Positions 1-7,250 are shown, counted from the stretch's first letter. The stretch: 8,542 nt of DNA from Nitriliruptorales bacterium (GCA_007133145.1 SLNF01000339.1:1-8542); one strand, 5' to 3'. Notes: generated by a model from the letters alone, not told the origin. Translations and numbers: made by a program.

Positions 1-1157
1 AGGCGATGGACAAGGTCGGCAAGGACGGCGTCATCACCGTCGAGGAGAGCCAGACCTTCGGCCTCGAGCTCGACTTCGTCGAGGGGATGCAGTTCGACAA
101 GGGCTACGTCTCGCCGTACATGGTCACCGACACCGACCGCATGGAGGCGGTGTTCGACGACCCCTACATCCTCATCGCGAACCAGAAGATCTCCGCGGTC
201 CACGACATGCTCCCGATCCTCGAGAAGGTCATGCAGGCGGGCCGCCCGCTCGTGATCATCGCCGAGGACGTCGAGGGCGAGGCGCTCGCGACGCTCGTCG
301 TCAACAAGATCCGCGGCACCTTCCAGTCCGCTGCGGTGAAGGCCCCCGGCTTCGGTGACCGCCGCAAGGCGATGCTCCAGGACATCGCGATCCTCACCGG
401 TGGGCAGGTCATCACCGAGGAGGTCGGCCTCAAGCTCGACGCCGTCACGCTCGACCTGCTCGGTCGCGCCCGCAAGGTCACGATCACCAAGGACGAGACC
501 ACGATCGTCGAGGGCGCCGGTGAGCAGGAGGACATCGACGCCCGCGTCGCCCAGATCAAGAGCGAGATCGACAACACCGACTCCGACTGGGACCGTGAGA
601 AGCTCCAGGAGCGCCTCGCGAAGCTCTCCGGCGGTGTCGCCGTCGTCAAGGTCGGCGCGGCCACCGAGGTCGAGCTCAAGGAGAAGAAGCACCGCATCGA
701 GGACGCGCTCTCGGCGACCCGCTCCGCGGTCGAGGAGGGCATCGTCGGTGGTGGCGGCGTCGCGCTGCTGCAGGCCGCCGACGCGATCGACGACGTCGAC
801 CTCGAGGGTGACTACCTCACCGGCGCGAACATCGTGAAGGCCTCGCTGTCCTCGCCGCTGTTCTGGATCGCCGCGAACTCCGGGTACGAGGGCTCGGTCG
901 TCGTCGAGCGCGTGCGCGGCATGCAGCCGGGCGAGGGCCTCAACGCCCTCACCGGTGAGTACGGCGACATGATCGGCTTCGGGGTCATCGACCCCGCGAA
1001 GGTCACCCGCTCGGCGCTGCAGAACGCCGCGTCGATCGCCGGGCTCATGCTCACCACCGAGACCCTCGTCGCCGACAAGCCCGAGGAGAACGAGGGCGGC
1101 GGCGGCCACGACCACGGCATGGGTGGCATGGGTGGCATGGGCGGCATGGACTTCTAG
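1..1157 (+). CDS. groL: Chaperonin GroEL (Hsp60), C-terminal part; 5' end outside window
   Basis: This is the large subunit of the ATP-driven GroEL/GroES folding chamber in the cytosol. The reading frame is already open at the left edge (codons in phase with base 3), so the ATG at position 6 is an internal Met, not the start. About 384 residues are present of a usual 540-550; roughly 160 N-terminal residues (first part of the equatorial and intermediate domains) are missing. Visible family landmarks, in order, are DKVGKDGVITVEES, VEGMQFDKGY, the apical AEDVEGEALATLVVN, APGFGDRRKAML, DREKLQERLAKLSGG, VGAATEVELKEKK, and IEDAL, whose Asp (codon 702-704) matches the ATP-hydrolysis Asp398 of E. 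coli GroEL. GGGGVALL and DPAKVTRSALQNAAS follow. The tail is Gly-rich with a short HDH and GGM repeats ending in MDF. In actinobacteria with two GroELs, a Gly/Met tail marks the housekeeping copy and a long His-rich tail the other, so this is probably the housekeeping type. A groES is not visible in the window. The gene ends with TAG at 1155 and is followed by two hairpins. Confidence 0.97.
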   Translation, partial: AMDKVGKDGVITVEESQTFGLELDFVEGMQFDKGYVSPYMVTDTDRMEAVFDDPYILIANQKISAVHDMLPILEKVMQAGRPLVIIAEDVEGEALATLVVNKIRGTFQSAAVKAPGFGDRRKAMLQDIAILTGGQVITEEVGLKLDAVTLDLLGRARKVTITKDETTIVEGAGEQEDIDARVAQIKSEIDNTDSDWDREKLQERLAKLSGGVAVVKVGAATEVELKEKKHRIEDALSATRSAVEEGIVGGGGVALLQAADAIDDVDLEGDYLTGANIVKASLSSPLFWIAANSGYEGSVVVERVRGMQPGEGLNALTGEYGDMIGFGVIDPAKVTRSALQNAASIAGLMLTTETLVADKPEENEGGGGHDHGMGGMGGMGGMDF

Positions 1158-1167
1158 ACGCCGCATC

Positions 1168-1190
1168 CGCCGCGGTCACGAGCCGCGGCG
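1168..1190 (+). other. First hairpin downstream of groEL
   Basis: Arms CGCCGCGG (1168-1175) and CCGCGGCG (1183-1190) are perfect inverted copies with a 7-base loop, starting 11 bases after the groEL stop. It could protect the mRNA 3' end or help termination together with the stronger hairpin 10 bases further on. An 8-bp GC stem alone is not rare in DNA this rich in G and C, so its role is uncertain. Confidence 0.4.
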
Positions 1191-1200
1191 ACGCACCGCA

Positions 1201-1229
1201 GGAGGGGTGGCCCACCGGGCCACCCCTCC
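1201..1229 (+). terminator. Probable groEL transcription terminator (13-bp hairpin, no T-tract)
   Basis: GGAGGGGTGGCCC (1201-1213) and GGGCCACCCCTCC (1217-1229) form a perfect 13-bp stem with a 3-base ACC loop, beginning 44 bases after the groEL stop. It is the strongest hairpin seen in the window and much longer than composition alone would give. No run of T follows (GCATGTC instead), as is common for stem-only terminators in high-GC actinobacteria. The position and the independent downstream gene support a terminator role. Confidence 0.75.
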
Positions 1230-1252
1230 CGCATGTCGGCGCCCGCACGCGG

Positions 1253-1305
1253 CTGCGGTGGGGCTCGTCCCTGCGGTGGGGCTCGTCCCTGCGGTGGGGC
1301 TCGTC
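1253..1305. repeat. Three tandem copies of an 18-bp repeat
   Basis: The unit CTGCGGTGGGGCTCGTCC occurs at 1253-1270 and 1271-1288 without mismatch. A third copy at 1289-1305 matches through its first 17 bases, then reads G instead of C at 1306. A further partial GCGGTGGG follows at 1306-1313. The copies abut without spacers, so this is a minisatellite-like array, not a CRISPR. It lies in the noncoding gap between the groEL terminator and the GGDEF-EAL gene. Eighteen bases would keep a reading frame, but no credible gene covers it. Confidence 0.9.
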
Positions 1306-1383
1306 GCGGTGGGCGCCGTCCGTCGGCCGCGTCGGCCTGGCCGCACCGGCGCTGGCTCAGCCCTCGTTGGTCTCCGTATCCCG

Positions 1384-1389
1384 TAGGAT
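1384..1389 (+). promoter_or_regulatory. Candidate -10 box (TAGGAT) for the GGDEF-EAL gene
   Basis: TAGGAT matches TATAAT at four of six positions and ends 30 bases before the ATG at 1420. The matching -35 position (near 1361-1366) reads CCCTCG and does not resemble TTGACA. The TAG of this box is also the in-frame stop that limits the coding region on its 5' side. The same TAGNNT pattern precedes the other + strand genes here. Confidence 0.4.
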
Positions 1390-1419
1390 CATCAAGTCAC
1401 GGTCGCTACGGTCGACAGT

Positions 1420-3975
1420 ATGCGCATGAGCCAGACGCGCTCGGCGGTCGTCCACCCCCAGGAGACGACGACGGCCACCGCCACCACCGACGCGAGTTCG
1501 CGTGCCGAGCAGGCGGCGCGCCGGCTCCGCGCGCTCGTTGCCGCGGTCCTGCTCAGCGGGGTGGTCCTGTCCGCGGTGGCGGCGCTCGTCGGTGGCAGGC
1601 CGGCGGCGACGATCCTGCCGTGGTGGGGAGTGGCGGCGCTCTTCGCCGGAACGCAGGCGGTGACGATCGCCGTGCCCGGCTCGCAGCGGCGGGTGCATCT
1701 CTCCCTCGAGGACGTCGCCCTCGCGCTCGGGGTGCTGCTCGCGGCCACCCCCGCGCTCGTGCTCGGCGGGCTCGCCGGCACCGTGCTGTCGGGGCTCGTC
1801 ATCGACCGGCGCAACCGCGTCAAGCTCACCTTCAACCTCGGCCTCACCGCCGTCGGCCTCGGGCTCGTGCCCTTGACCCACCGCCTGCTGCTCGCGGGAG
1901 CCGAGCCTGCGAGCGTGCACGGGGCAGCCGCCCTCATCCTCGCGCTCGCCGCCTACGGCGCGGTCGCCATGGTGCTCGTCCCGCTCGCCGCAGCGCTCGC
2001 CGACGGCTCGCGCTGGCGCCTGCCACCTCTGGCCGCGCCGCTCGTCGTCGGCGAGGCGCTGCTCCATGGCCTGCTCGCCGTAGGGCTCGCGGCGGTCGTC
2101 ATCGCCGTGCCCGAGGCGGTCTGGGCGGTGATCCTCGCCTTCGTCGCCGTGCAGGTCGCCTTCCGGGCGCTCATCGCCATCGACCGCGAGCGCAAGCTCC
2201 TCGTCGACCTCCAGTCCTTCACCCACGAGGTCGCTGCGGCCGACGCCTCGGCTGCGGTCGACCTCCTGCTCGACCGGGCGCTCGCGCTGACCCGTTCGAC
2301 CCGCGGCGCGGTCACCGTCGTCGACGAGCGGACCCAGCTCCTCGACCACCTCGAGCCGCTCACCGTCCCCGACGAGACGAGCGCGGGCACGAGACGCAGT
2401 CTCGCGCGGGAGGGTCGGGCGGTGACGGTACGCCACCGCTTCCTGCGACGCGGCCGCGTGGGGGCGCCGACCGCCCTCTTGCCGGGCGGCTGCCGCGACG
2501 GGGTGGCGGTGCCCTTCAACGTCGGCGAGCGCGCCCGCGGGCTGCTCGTCGTCGCCGACCGCGACCGGGCGTTGCCGGTGTCGCGCGCCGACCGCTCGGC
2601 GCTCGCCGCCCTCGCCGACATGGGTGGGCGTGCCCTCGAGGTCGCGCTCCTCGCCGGCGAGCTGCGCGGGGAGGTGGCCCGTCGCCACGCCGACGCGTTG
2701 TCTGATGGGGTGACCGGACTGCCCAACCGTCCCGCGCTGCTCGCCGAGCTCGAGCGTGTCCTCGCCGAGGGGGCGCCGGCCCCGAGGGCCGCCCTGCTCG
2801 TCATCGACCTCGCGCGCTTCAGCGAAGTCAACGCGGCGTTCGGCCACGGCGTCGGCGACGAGCTCCTCGCCGCGGTGGCGCGACGGCTGAGCGAGGAGGC
2901 CCCGACCGGCGCCGTCGTCGCCCGGGTCGGCCCCGACGAGTTCGCCGTCCTCATCGCCGGTAGCGGCGACCCCGCCGGTGCCGAGGCCACGGCCACGGCG
3001 TTGCTCGCGAGCGTGCGACGCCCCCACCACGTGGGGGGGACCACGCTCACGCTCGACGCCGCCTGCGGCTTCGTCGTCGTGCCCCGGCACGGCCGGGACG
3101 CCGTCACCCTGCTGCGGCGCGTGGCCATCGCCGTCGCGGCGGCCAAGCGCACCCGCCACGGTGTGGCCGCCCACACCGGCGACGAGGACGCGCAGGCACG
3201 GCAGCGGCTCGACCTGCTCGCCGACCTCCGCCGCACGATCGAGCGGGGAGGCCTCGACGTCGCCTACCAGCCGAAGGTCAGCGCCGCCGACGGCCGACTC
3301 GTGGGCGCCGAGGCGCTCGTGCGCTGGCACGACCCGGCGCGCGGAGGGGTCTCGCCGGCGCACTTCGTGCCCATCGCCGAACAGGGCGGGCTCATCGCCC
3401 CGCTGACGAGCTTCGTCATCGCCCGCGTGCTCGCCGACCTCAAGCGCTGGCGCGACGACGGCGCGGAGGTCGAGGTCGCCGTGAACCTCTCGGCGCGCAC
3501 CCTCCTCGACGAGCGCTTCCCCGAGGAGCTCGCCGCCCTCCTCGACAAGGCCGGCGTGCCCGGTCGGCTGCTGCGCGTCGAGGTCACCGAGAGTGCGCTC
3601 ATCGTCGAGCCCGACCTCGCCGCCGAGCTCCTCGACCGGGTTACCGGGCTCGGGGTCGGCGTCGCGATCGACGACTTCGGCACCGGCTACTCCTCGCTGT
3701 CGCACCTGCTCGAGCTCCCGCTCGACGAGCTCAAGGTCGACCGCTCGTTCATCGCCTGCCTCGATCGCGACGAGGAGCGCGCGATCGTCACCGCCACCGC
3801 GGAGATGGCCCACCACCTCGGGTTGCTCGTCACCGCCGAGGGCGTCGAGGGCGACGACGTCGCCGAGGCCGCACGCAAGGCCTCCTGCGACGTCCTCCAA
3901 GGCTTCGGCATCGCCCGCCCGATGCCCGCGAGGGCCTTCGACGCCTGGCGGGACGGGCGCCGCCGCGGGCTCTGA
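1420..3975 (+). CDS. Membrane-anchored GGDEF-EAL protein, probable c-di-GMP phosphodiesterase with altered GGDEF site
   Basis: An 851-residue c-di-GMP turnover protein. ATG 1420 is the first possible start after an in-frame TAG at 1384; no clear ribosome site precedes it, and ATG 1426 is an alternative. Residues about 36-252 form 7-8 hydrophobic helices, with a conserved-looking HLSLEDVALALGVLL segment (93-107) and KLTFNLGLTAVGLGL (135-149), like the multi-pass sensor modules of other actinobacterial cyclases and HD-GYP proteins. Residues about 265-405 look like a GAF domain. GGDEF (about 429-585): the metal Asp463 and guanine-contacting Asn471 and Asp480 are kept, but the signature reads GPDEF (504-508), the usual FK lysine is Ser468, and no RxxD inhibitory site precedes it. 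EAL (about 605-845): Glu631 (EAL), Asn689, Glu721, Asp751/Asp752 (DDFGTGYSS), Lys772, Glu807 and Gln827 are all present. Inference: an active phosphodiesterase whose GGDEF is weak or a GTP sensor. The cytoplasmic domains would read a membrane or small-molecule cue. The phosphatase gene follows 120 bases downstream on the same strand. Confidence 0.92.
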   Translation: MRMSQTRSAVVHPQETTTATATTDASSRAEQAARRLRALVAAVLLSGVVLSAVAALVGGRPAATILPWWGVAALFAGTQAVTIAVPGSQRRVHLSLEDVALALGVLLAATPALVLGGLAGTVLSGLVIDRRNRVKLTFNLGLTAVGLGLVPLTHRLLLAGAEPASVHGAAALILALAAYGAVAMVLVPLAAALADGSRWRLPPLAAPLVVGEALLHGLLAVGLAAVVIAVPEAVWAVILAFVAVQVAFRALIAIDRERKLLVDLQSFTHEVAAADASAAVDLLLDRALALTRSTRGAVTVVDERTQLLDHLEPLTVPDETSAGTRRSLAREGRAVTVRHRFLRRGRVGAPTALLPGGCRDGVAVPFNVGERARGLLVVADRDRALPVSRADRSALAALADMGGRALEVALLAGELRGEVARRHADALSDGVTGLPNRPALLAELERVLAEGAPAPRAALLVIDLARFSEVNAAFGHGVGDELLAAVARRLSEEAPTGAVVARVGPDEFAVLIAGSGDPAGAEATATALLASVRRPHHVGGTTLTLDAACGFVVVPRHGRDAVTLLRRVAIAVAAAKRTRHGVAAHTGDEDAQARQRLDLLADLRRTIERGGLDVAYQPKVSAADGRLVGAEALVRWHDPARGGVSPAHFVPIAEQGGLIAPLTSFVIARVLADLKRWRDDGAEVEVAVNLSARTLLDERFPEELAALLDKAGVPGRLLRVEVTESALIVEPDLAAELLDRVTGLGVGVAIDDFGTGYSSLSHLLELPLDELKVDRSFIACLDRDEERAIVTATAEMAHHLGLLVTAEGVEGDDVAEAARKASCDVLQGFGIARPMPARAFDAWRDGRRRGL

Positions 3976-4019
3976 GCCGGCCTGCGCCCTGCCCATTCGG
4001 CGTGCCCGACCGTCGCATC

Positions 4020-4041
4020 CGGGGGTTAGCATGGGCCCCCG
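4020..4041 (+). other. Weak hairpin around a TAGCAT box upstream of the phosphatase gene
   Basis: CGGGGG (4020-4025) and CCCCCG (4036-4041) can pair across a 10-base loop that holds TAGCAT (4027-4032). It could be a weak terminator for the preceding gene or a structure that masks a promoter. A six-bp GC stem is expected by chance in this composition, so the entry is tentative. Confidence 0.2.
4027..4032 (+). promoter_or_regulatory. Candidate -10 box (TAGCAT) for the PP2C phosphatase gene
   Basis: TAGCAT lies in the 120-base gap between the two signalling genes and ends 63 bases before the GTG at 4096. It fits TANNAT, but no convincing -35 is visible. If real, the phosphatase has its own promoter in addition to any read-through from the GGDEF-EAL gene. 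Confidence 0.3.
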
Positions 4042-4095
4042 CGCACGACGCGAGCCCTCAGCGGGTGCGGTGAACCCAAGGTCGGGGGGTGACGG

Positions 4096-6225
4096 GTGAC
4101 ACGGCTGTCGACGGACCTCCTCGGTGACGGGCGCCTCGACCCCGTGGCCGAGGTCCTCGACGGCTTGCCGATCCCCGCGCTCGTGCTGGCCCCTGCGGAG
4201 GATGGCTGGCGCGTGGCCCTCGCGAGCCCGGTCTTCGCGAGCACCTTCGGCCTCGAGCGCGACCCGGTCGGCGCCGCCCTCGTCGACCTCATGCCCGCCG
4301 ACCGCACCGTCGTCGTCGAGGGTCCGTCGGTCGACGAGCTCCTCGGGGCGTGCGTCGCGCGCGGGGAGCCCCGCTCGACGCGCGTGCGCCTCGACGCCCC
4401 CGCCGACGCCGACCCGCGTGTGGCCGGTCTCCTGCGCTCACGCTGGACGCTGCGCCTGCAACCCCTCAGCGCACCGGCCGGTGGGGTCCTCGTGACCTTC
4501 GTCGACCTCTCCGGGCAGCTGCTCGCGAGCGCCGAGCGCACCGAGACCGCGGCGTTGCAGGACCTCGCGGCGGGCCTCACGGTCACCAAGCCGCTCGACC
4601 AGGTCTATGCCGACGCGGTGCGCGGCGCGGCGCTCGCCGCCGGCGCGCGACGCAGCGCGATCCTCCTCTCGCGTGGGGGGGAGGTCTTCGACGTCGTCGC
4701 CGTCGAGCCCGACGACGACCTCGAGCCGCAGGTCGTCGTCGACGACCTCGCGAGCCCGGTGTGGCAGGCCTGCCTCGGTCGTCGGCGCATCGCCTGGCAG
4801 GCCGAGGACAGCGGTGAGGCGCCACCCCTGCCCTTCGCCGGGCGGGACGGCTGGCAGCAGGTGCTCGCGACGGGCCTGAGCCTGCACGGCCGCTGGCAGG
4901 GCCTGCTCGTCGTCGGCGAGCCGCGCCTCGGCAGCTTCGACGCCGACGCTGCCGAGCGCCTCGATCTCGTCGCCACGCTCGCCTCCACCGCGGTCGACAA
5001 CGCCCGGCTCGTCGATCAGTTCCAGCGCCTCGAGGACCTCCTCACCGCAGCGGTGGCGACCTCGGCCTCCCTCGTCGACGCCCCCGACCCCGACCTCGTG
5101 CGCCAGCGTCTCCTCGACGGGCTCGTCACCGGCATGGGCTTCGCCGGCGCGGCGCTGTGGGGACCCCACCCCGACGGCGACGGGCGGTTGCGACTGCTCG
5201 GCTCGGCCGGACTGCCCGACGACGCCTGCGACCACATCGGGGTGCTCGGCCCCCAGAGCATCGCCGCGAAGCTCGCGAGCGGTGCGCTGACCGGCAGCCT
5301 GCGCGAGGCCGCGACCGCTGCGGCGACCTCGAGCTGGCCCGGCTACAGCGTGCGGCTCGTCCAGGTGCCGAGTCCCGCCGAGAGCGTCCTCGGCGTCTAC
5401 AGCGACCGACCGCTGCCCGAGCTCGTCGACGGGGTCCTCGCCACCCTCGCCCAGGCGCTCGCCGCGGCGGTGCACCAGGTCACGCTCCACGAGCGGGCCC
5501 GCACCGTCGTCGACTCGCTGCAGCGCGAGCTGCGGCCGCGCAACGTCGCCCTGCCCGCCGCGGTCGACGTCGGGCAGGTCTACCGCTCGGCCACCGCCGG
5601 GGTCGACGTCGGCGGGGACTTCTACGACTGGTTCATCACCGAGAACGACCACATCGGCGTCGCCTGCGGTGATGTCTCCGGCAAGGGTGTCGAGGCCGCG
5701 AGCCTCACGGCGATGGCGGTCTACTCCCTGCGGGCCTTCGCGCTGCGTGGTGCGACCGCGCAGATCGTCCTGCGCATGCTCAACAGCGCGGTCTACGACC
5801 AGACCCCACCCGAGCGCTTCATGACGATCGCCTACGTCCGGCTCGAGCCCGAGACCTGGGCCTACCAGCTCGCGCTCGCCGGGCATCCCGCGCCGGCGCT
5901 CGTCGACGGCGACGGGGCCCGCTTCCTCGAGCTCGTGCCCGAGGTGCCCGTCGGCGTCGAGGAGGACGCCACCTACGATCACCTCGAGTCCGCCCTCGAG
6001 CCCGGCCAGGCGCTCGTCCTCTACACCGACGGGGTCACCGAGGCGCGCGCCGCCGACGGCAGGCTCTTCGGGCCCGAGCGGCTGCAGGCCACCCTCGACG
6101 ACCTCGCCCGCGACCGCCTCGACGCCCAGCACCTCGCCGACGGCGTGTGGGAGGCGGTGCGGCGCTGGACCGACGACGGCACGACCGACGACTGCGCGAT
6201 CGTCGTCCTGCGCCGCGCGGTCTAG
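4096..6225 (+). CDS. PAS-GAF-GAF-PP2C (SpoIIE/RsbU-type) serine phosphatase
   Basis: A 709-residue soluble PPM phosphatase of the partner-switching type, which dephosphorylates anti-sigma-factor antagonists (STAS proteins) in response to sensed signals. GTG 4096 is fixed by an in-frame TGA at 4090-4092 and has a G-rich ribosome site (GGGGGG, 4084-4089). Domains in order: PAS-like (about 14-138), GAF (about 165-305), a second GAF-like region (about 320-465), a helical linker leading to LQRELRPRN (475 on), and the catalytic domain (about 490-708). The linker resembles the LQRSLLP segment usual before SpoIIE domains. Metal and catalytic motifs are intact: VGGDFYD (Asp508), GDVSGKG (Asp526), the AGHPAP loop, LYTDGVTEA (Asp645) and TTDDCA (Asp698/Asp699). 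There is no transmembrane segment and no HATPase kinase domain of the kind some homologues carry. The substrate and signals are unknown; no STAS or anti-sigma kinase gene is adjacent in the window. Its position just after a c-di-GMP enzyme suggests, but does not prove, linked regulation. Confidence 0.93.
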   Translation: MTRLSTDLLGDGRLDPVAEVLDGLPIPALVLAPAEDGWRVALASPVFASTFGLERDPVGAALVDLMPADRTVVVEGPSVDELLGACVARGEPRSTRVRLDAPADADPRVAGLLRSRWTLRLQPLSAPAGGVLVTFVDLSGQLLASAERTETAALQDLAAGLTVTKPLDQVYADAVRGAALAAGARRSAILLSRGGEVFDVVAVEPDDDLEPQVVVDDLASPVWQACLGRRRIAWQAEDSGEAPPLPFAGRDGWQQVLATGLSLHGRWQGLLVVGEPRLGSFDADAAERLDLVATLASTAVDNARLVDQFQRLEDLLTAAVATSASLVDAPDPDLVRQRLLDGLVTGMGFAGAALWGPHPDGDGRLRLLGSAGLPDDACDHIGVLGPQSIAAKLASGALTGSLREAATAAATSSWPGYSVRLVQVPSPAESVLGVYSDRPLPELVDGVLATLAQALAAAVHQVTLHERARTVVDSLQRELRPRNVALPAAVDVGQVYRSATAGVDVGGDFYDWFITENDHIGVACGDVSGKGVEAASLTAMAVYSLRAFALRGATAQIVLRMLNSAVYDQTPPERFMTIAYVRLEPETWAYQLALAGHPAPALVDGDGARFLELVPEVPVGVEEDATYDHLESALEPGQALVLYTDGVTEARAADGRLFGPERLQATLDDLARDRLDAQHLADGVWEAVRRWTDDGTTDDCAIVVLRRAV

Positions 6226-6250
6226 CCCCGCGCGCGAACGTCCGGGGGCG

Positions 6251-6267
6251 AGCCCGTGGCGCGGGCT
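6251..6267. terminator. Possible shared terminator hairpin between convergent genes
   Basis: AGCCCG (6251-6256) and CGGGCT (6262-6267) form a perfect 6-bp stem with a 5-base loop in the 40-base space between the phosphatase stop (6225) and the decarboxylase stop codon (6266-6268 on the minus strand, which the hairpin overlaps). Additional GCGCGC tracts at 6230-6235 and 6271-6276 could extend the structure. A hairpin works in both orientations, which suits a convergent junction, but there is no T-tract and the stem is short. Confidence 0.45.
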
Positions 6268-7234
6268 ACCGCGCGCCGGAGGCGTCGTCGACGTTCGCGA
6301 CGAACCAGGGCAGGGTGCGCTCGAGGCCCTCGCGGAGGTCGACGCGCGGCTGCCAGCCGAGGACCTCGCGGGCGCGGGTGAGGTCGGGGCAGCGCGTCGG
6401 CGGGTCGTCGACCGGCCGCGGCAGGTGGGTGATGCCGGGGTGGCGTCCGACGACGTCCTGGACGAGGTCGGCCAGGGCGTGCATCGTCACCTCGTCGGGG
6501 CTGCCGAGGTTCACCGGGCGGTTCTCGTCGCTCGCGAGCAGGGCGAGGAGCCCGTCGACGAGGTCGTCGATGTAGCACAGCGAGCGCGTCTGCCGCCCGT
6601 CGCCGTGGACCGGCAGCGGCTCGTCGCGCAGTGCCGCGGCGAAGAACGCCGGCACCGCTCGTCCGTCGGCGAGGCGCATCCGCGGGCCGTAGGTGTTGAA
6701 GATCCGAGCGATGCGGACCTCGAGGCCGTGCTCACGGTGGTAGGCGAGGGCGAGCGCCTCGGCGAAGCGCTTCGCCTCGTCGTAGACCCCGCGTGGGCCG
6801 ATGGGGTTGACGTGGCCCCAGTACTCCTCCGGCTGCGGGGAGACCTGCGGGCTGCCGTAGACCTCCGAGGTCGAGGCGAGCAGGAAGCGCGCCCGCTTCG
6901 CCCGGGCGAGCCCGAGGGCCTTGTGGGTGCCGAGCGAGCCGACCTTCAGCGTCTGGATCGGCCAGCGCAGGTAGTCCGCGGGGGAGGCGGGCGAGGCGAA
7001 GTGCAGGACCGCGTCGACCTCGCCGGGGACGTGGAGGTGGTTCGTGACGTCGTAGCGCTGGAGGGTGAAGGCCTCCTCGCCGAGCAGGCCCGCGAGGTTG
7101 TCACCGGTGCTCGTGAGGAAGTTGTCGAGCGCGGTGATGCGTGCACCGGCGGCGACGAGGCGGTCGCAGAGGTGGGAGCCGAGGAAGCCCGCCGCGCCGA
7201 GGACGACGACGTGGGCTCCTCCGAGCGTGCGCAT
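6266..7234 (-). CDS. uxs: UDP-glucuronate decarboxylase (UDP-xylose synthase)
   Basis: A 322-residue extended short-chain dehydrogenase (NAD-dependent epimerase/dehydratase family). It would convert UDP-glucuronate to UDP-xylose with tightly bound NAD+, in the cytoplasm; no signal peptide or membrane helix is seen. The Rossmann motif GAAGFLG is at 13-19 and the ribose-binding Asp37 lies in ALDNF. The decarboxylase subgroup is recognised by FASPASP (79-85), PIQTLK (92-97), LLASTSEVYG (118-127, with catalytic Glu124), EYWGHVNPIG (137-146), the YDEAKR catalytic Tyr151/Lys155, FNTYGPRM (179-186) and GDGRQTRS (211-218, with a substrate Arg). The C-terminal EVLGWQPRVDLREGL is typical of the superfamily. 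GDP-mannose dehydratases and UDP-glucose epimerases lack this combination. The start lies 7 residues before the first strand and has no ribosome site; a TACGAT box six bases upstream suggests a leaderless mRNA. Its substrate is the product of the UDP-glucose dehydrogenase encoded at 7856. Confidence 0.92.
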   Translation of the reverse strand: MRTLGGAHVVVLGAAGFLGSHLCDRLVAAGARITALDNFLTSTGDNLAGLLGEEAFTLQRYDVTNHLHVPGEVDAVLHFASPASPADYLRWPIQTLKVGSLGTHKALGLARAKRARFLLASTSEVYGSPQVSPQPEEYWGHVNPIGPRGVYDEAKRFAEALALAYHREHGLEVRIARIFNTYGPRMRLADGRAVPAFFAAALRDEPLPVHGDGRQTRSLCYIDDLVDGLLALLASDENRPVNLGSPDEVTMHALADLVQDVVGRHPGITHLPRPVDDPPTRCPDLTRAREVLGWQPRVDLREGLERTLPWFVANVDDASGAR

Positions 7235-7240
7235 GGGGCG

Positions 7241-7246
7241 ATCGTA
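7241..7246 (-). promoter_or_regulatory. Candidate -10 box (TACGAT) for a leaderless uxs transcript
   Basis: On the minus strand TACGAT (TANNAT) ends six bases before the ATG at 7234. With the normal 6-8 base spacing from the box, transcription would begin at or beside the A of the start codon, giving an mRNA without a leader. This agrees with the lack of any Shine-Dalgarno sequence (CGCCCC precedes the ATG). No TTGACA-like -35 is seen; its expected place falls inside the palindrome at 7259-7272. Confidence 0.45.
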
Positions 7247-7250
7247 GAGG

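Noticed and set aside
6..8. ATG at position 6 as the true start of a short GroEL
   Set aside because: The codon before it reads Ala in frame, and the sequence matches the interior of GroEL near residue 160; the gene simply enters from outside the window.
1253..1313. A short CRISPR array or replication iterons
   Set aside because: The 18-bp copies are directly adjacent with no spacers, there are only three, and no cas, rep or dnaA-box sequences are visible.
1233..2705. A 490-codon + strand frame running from the repeat array into the GGDEF-EAL gene
   Set aside because: Arg/Ala/Pro/Gly-rich translation typical of an out-of-frame reading; the overlapping frame encodes clear membrane and GAF-like sequence.
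1357..4032. An 891-codon open frame on the minus strand, antisense to the whole GGDEF-EAL gene
   Set aside because: Its translation is low-complexity and rich in Gly, Glu, Arg, Asp and Ala with no recognisable domain. It is the expected mirror of a high-GC gene whose reverse frame rarely meets stop codons.
4438..6132. A 564-codon open frame on the minus strand, antisense to the phosphatase
   Set aside because: Same compositional artefact: charged low-complexity translation with no domain, while the + strand frame carries all SpoIIE and GAF motifs.
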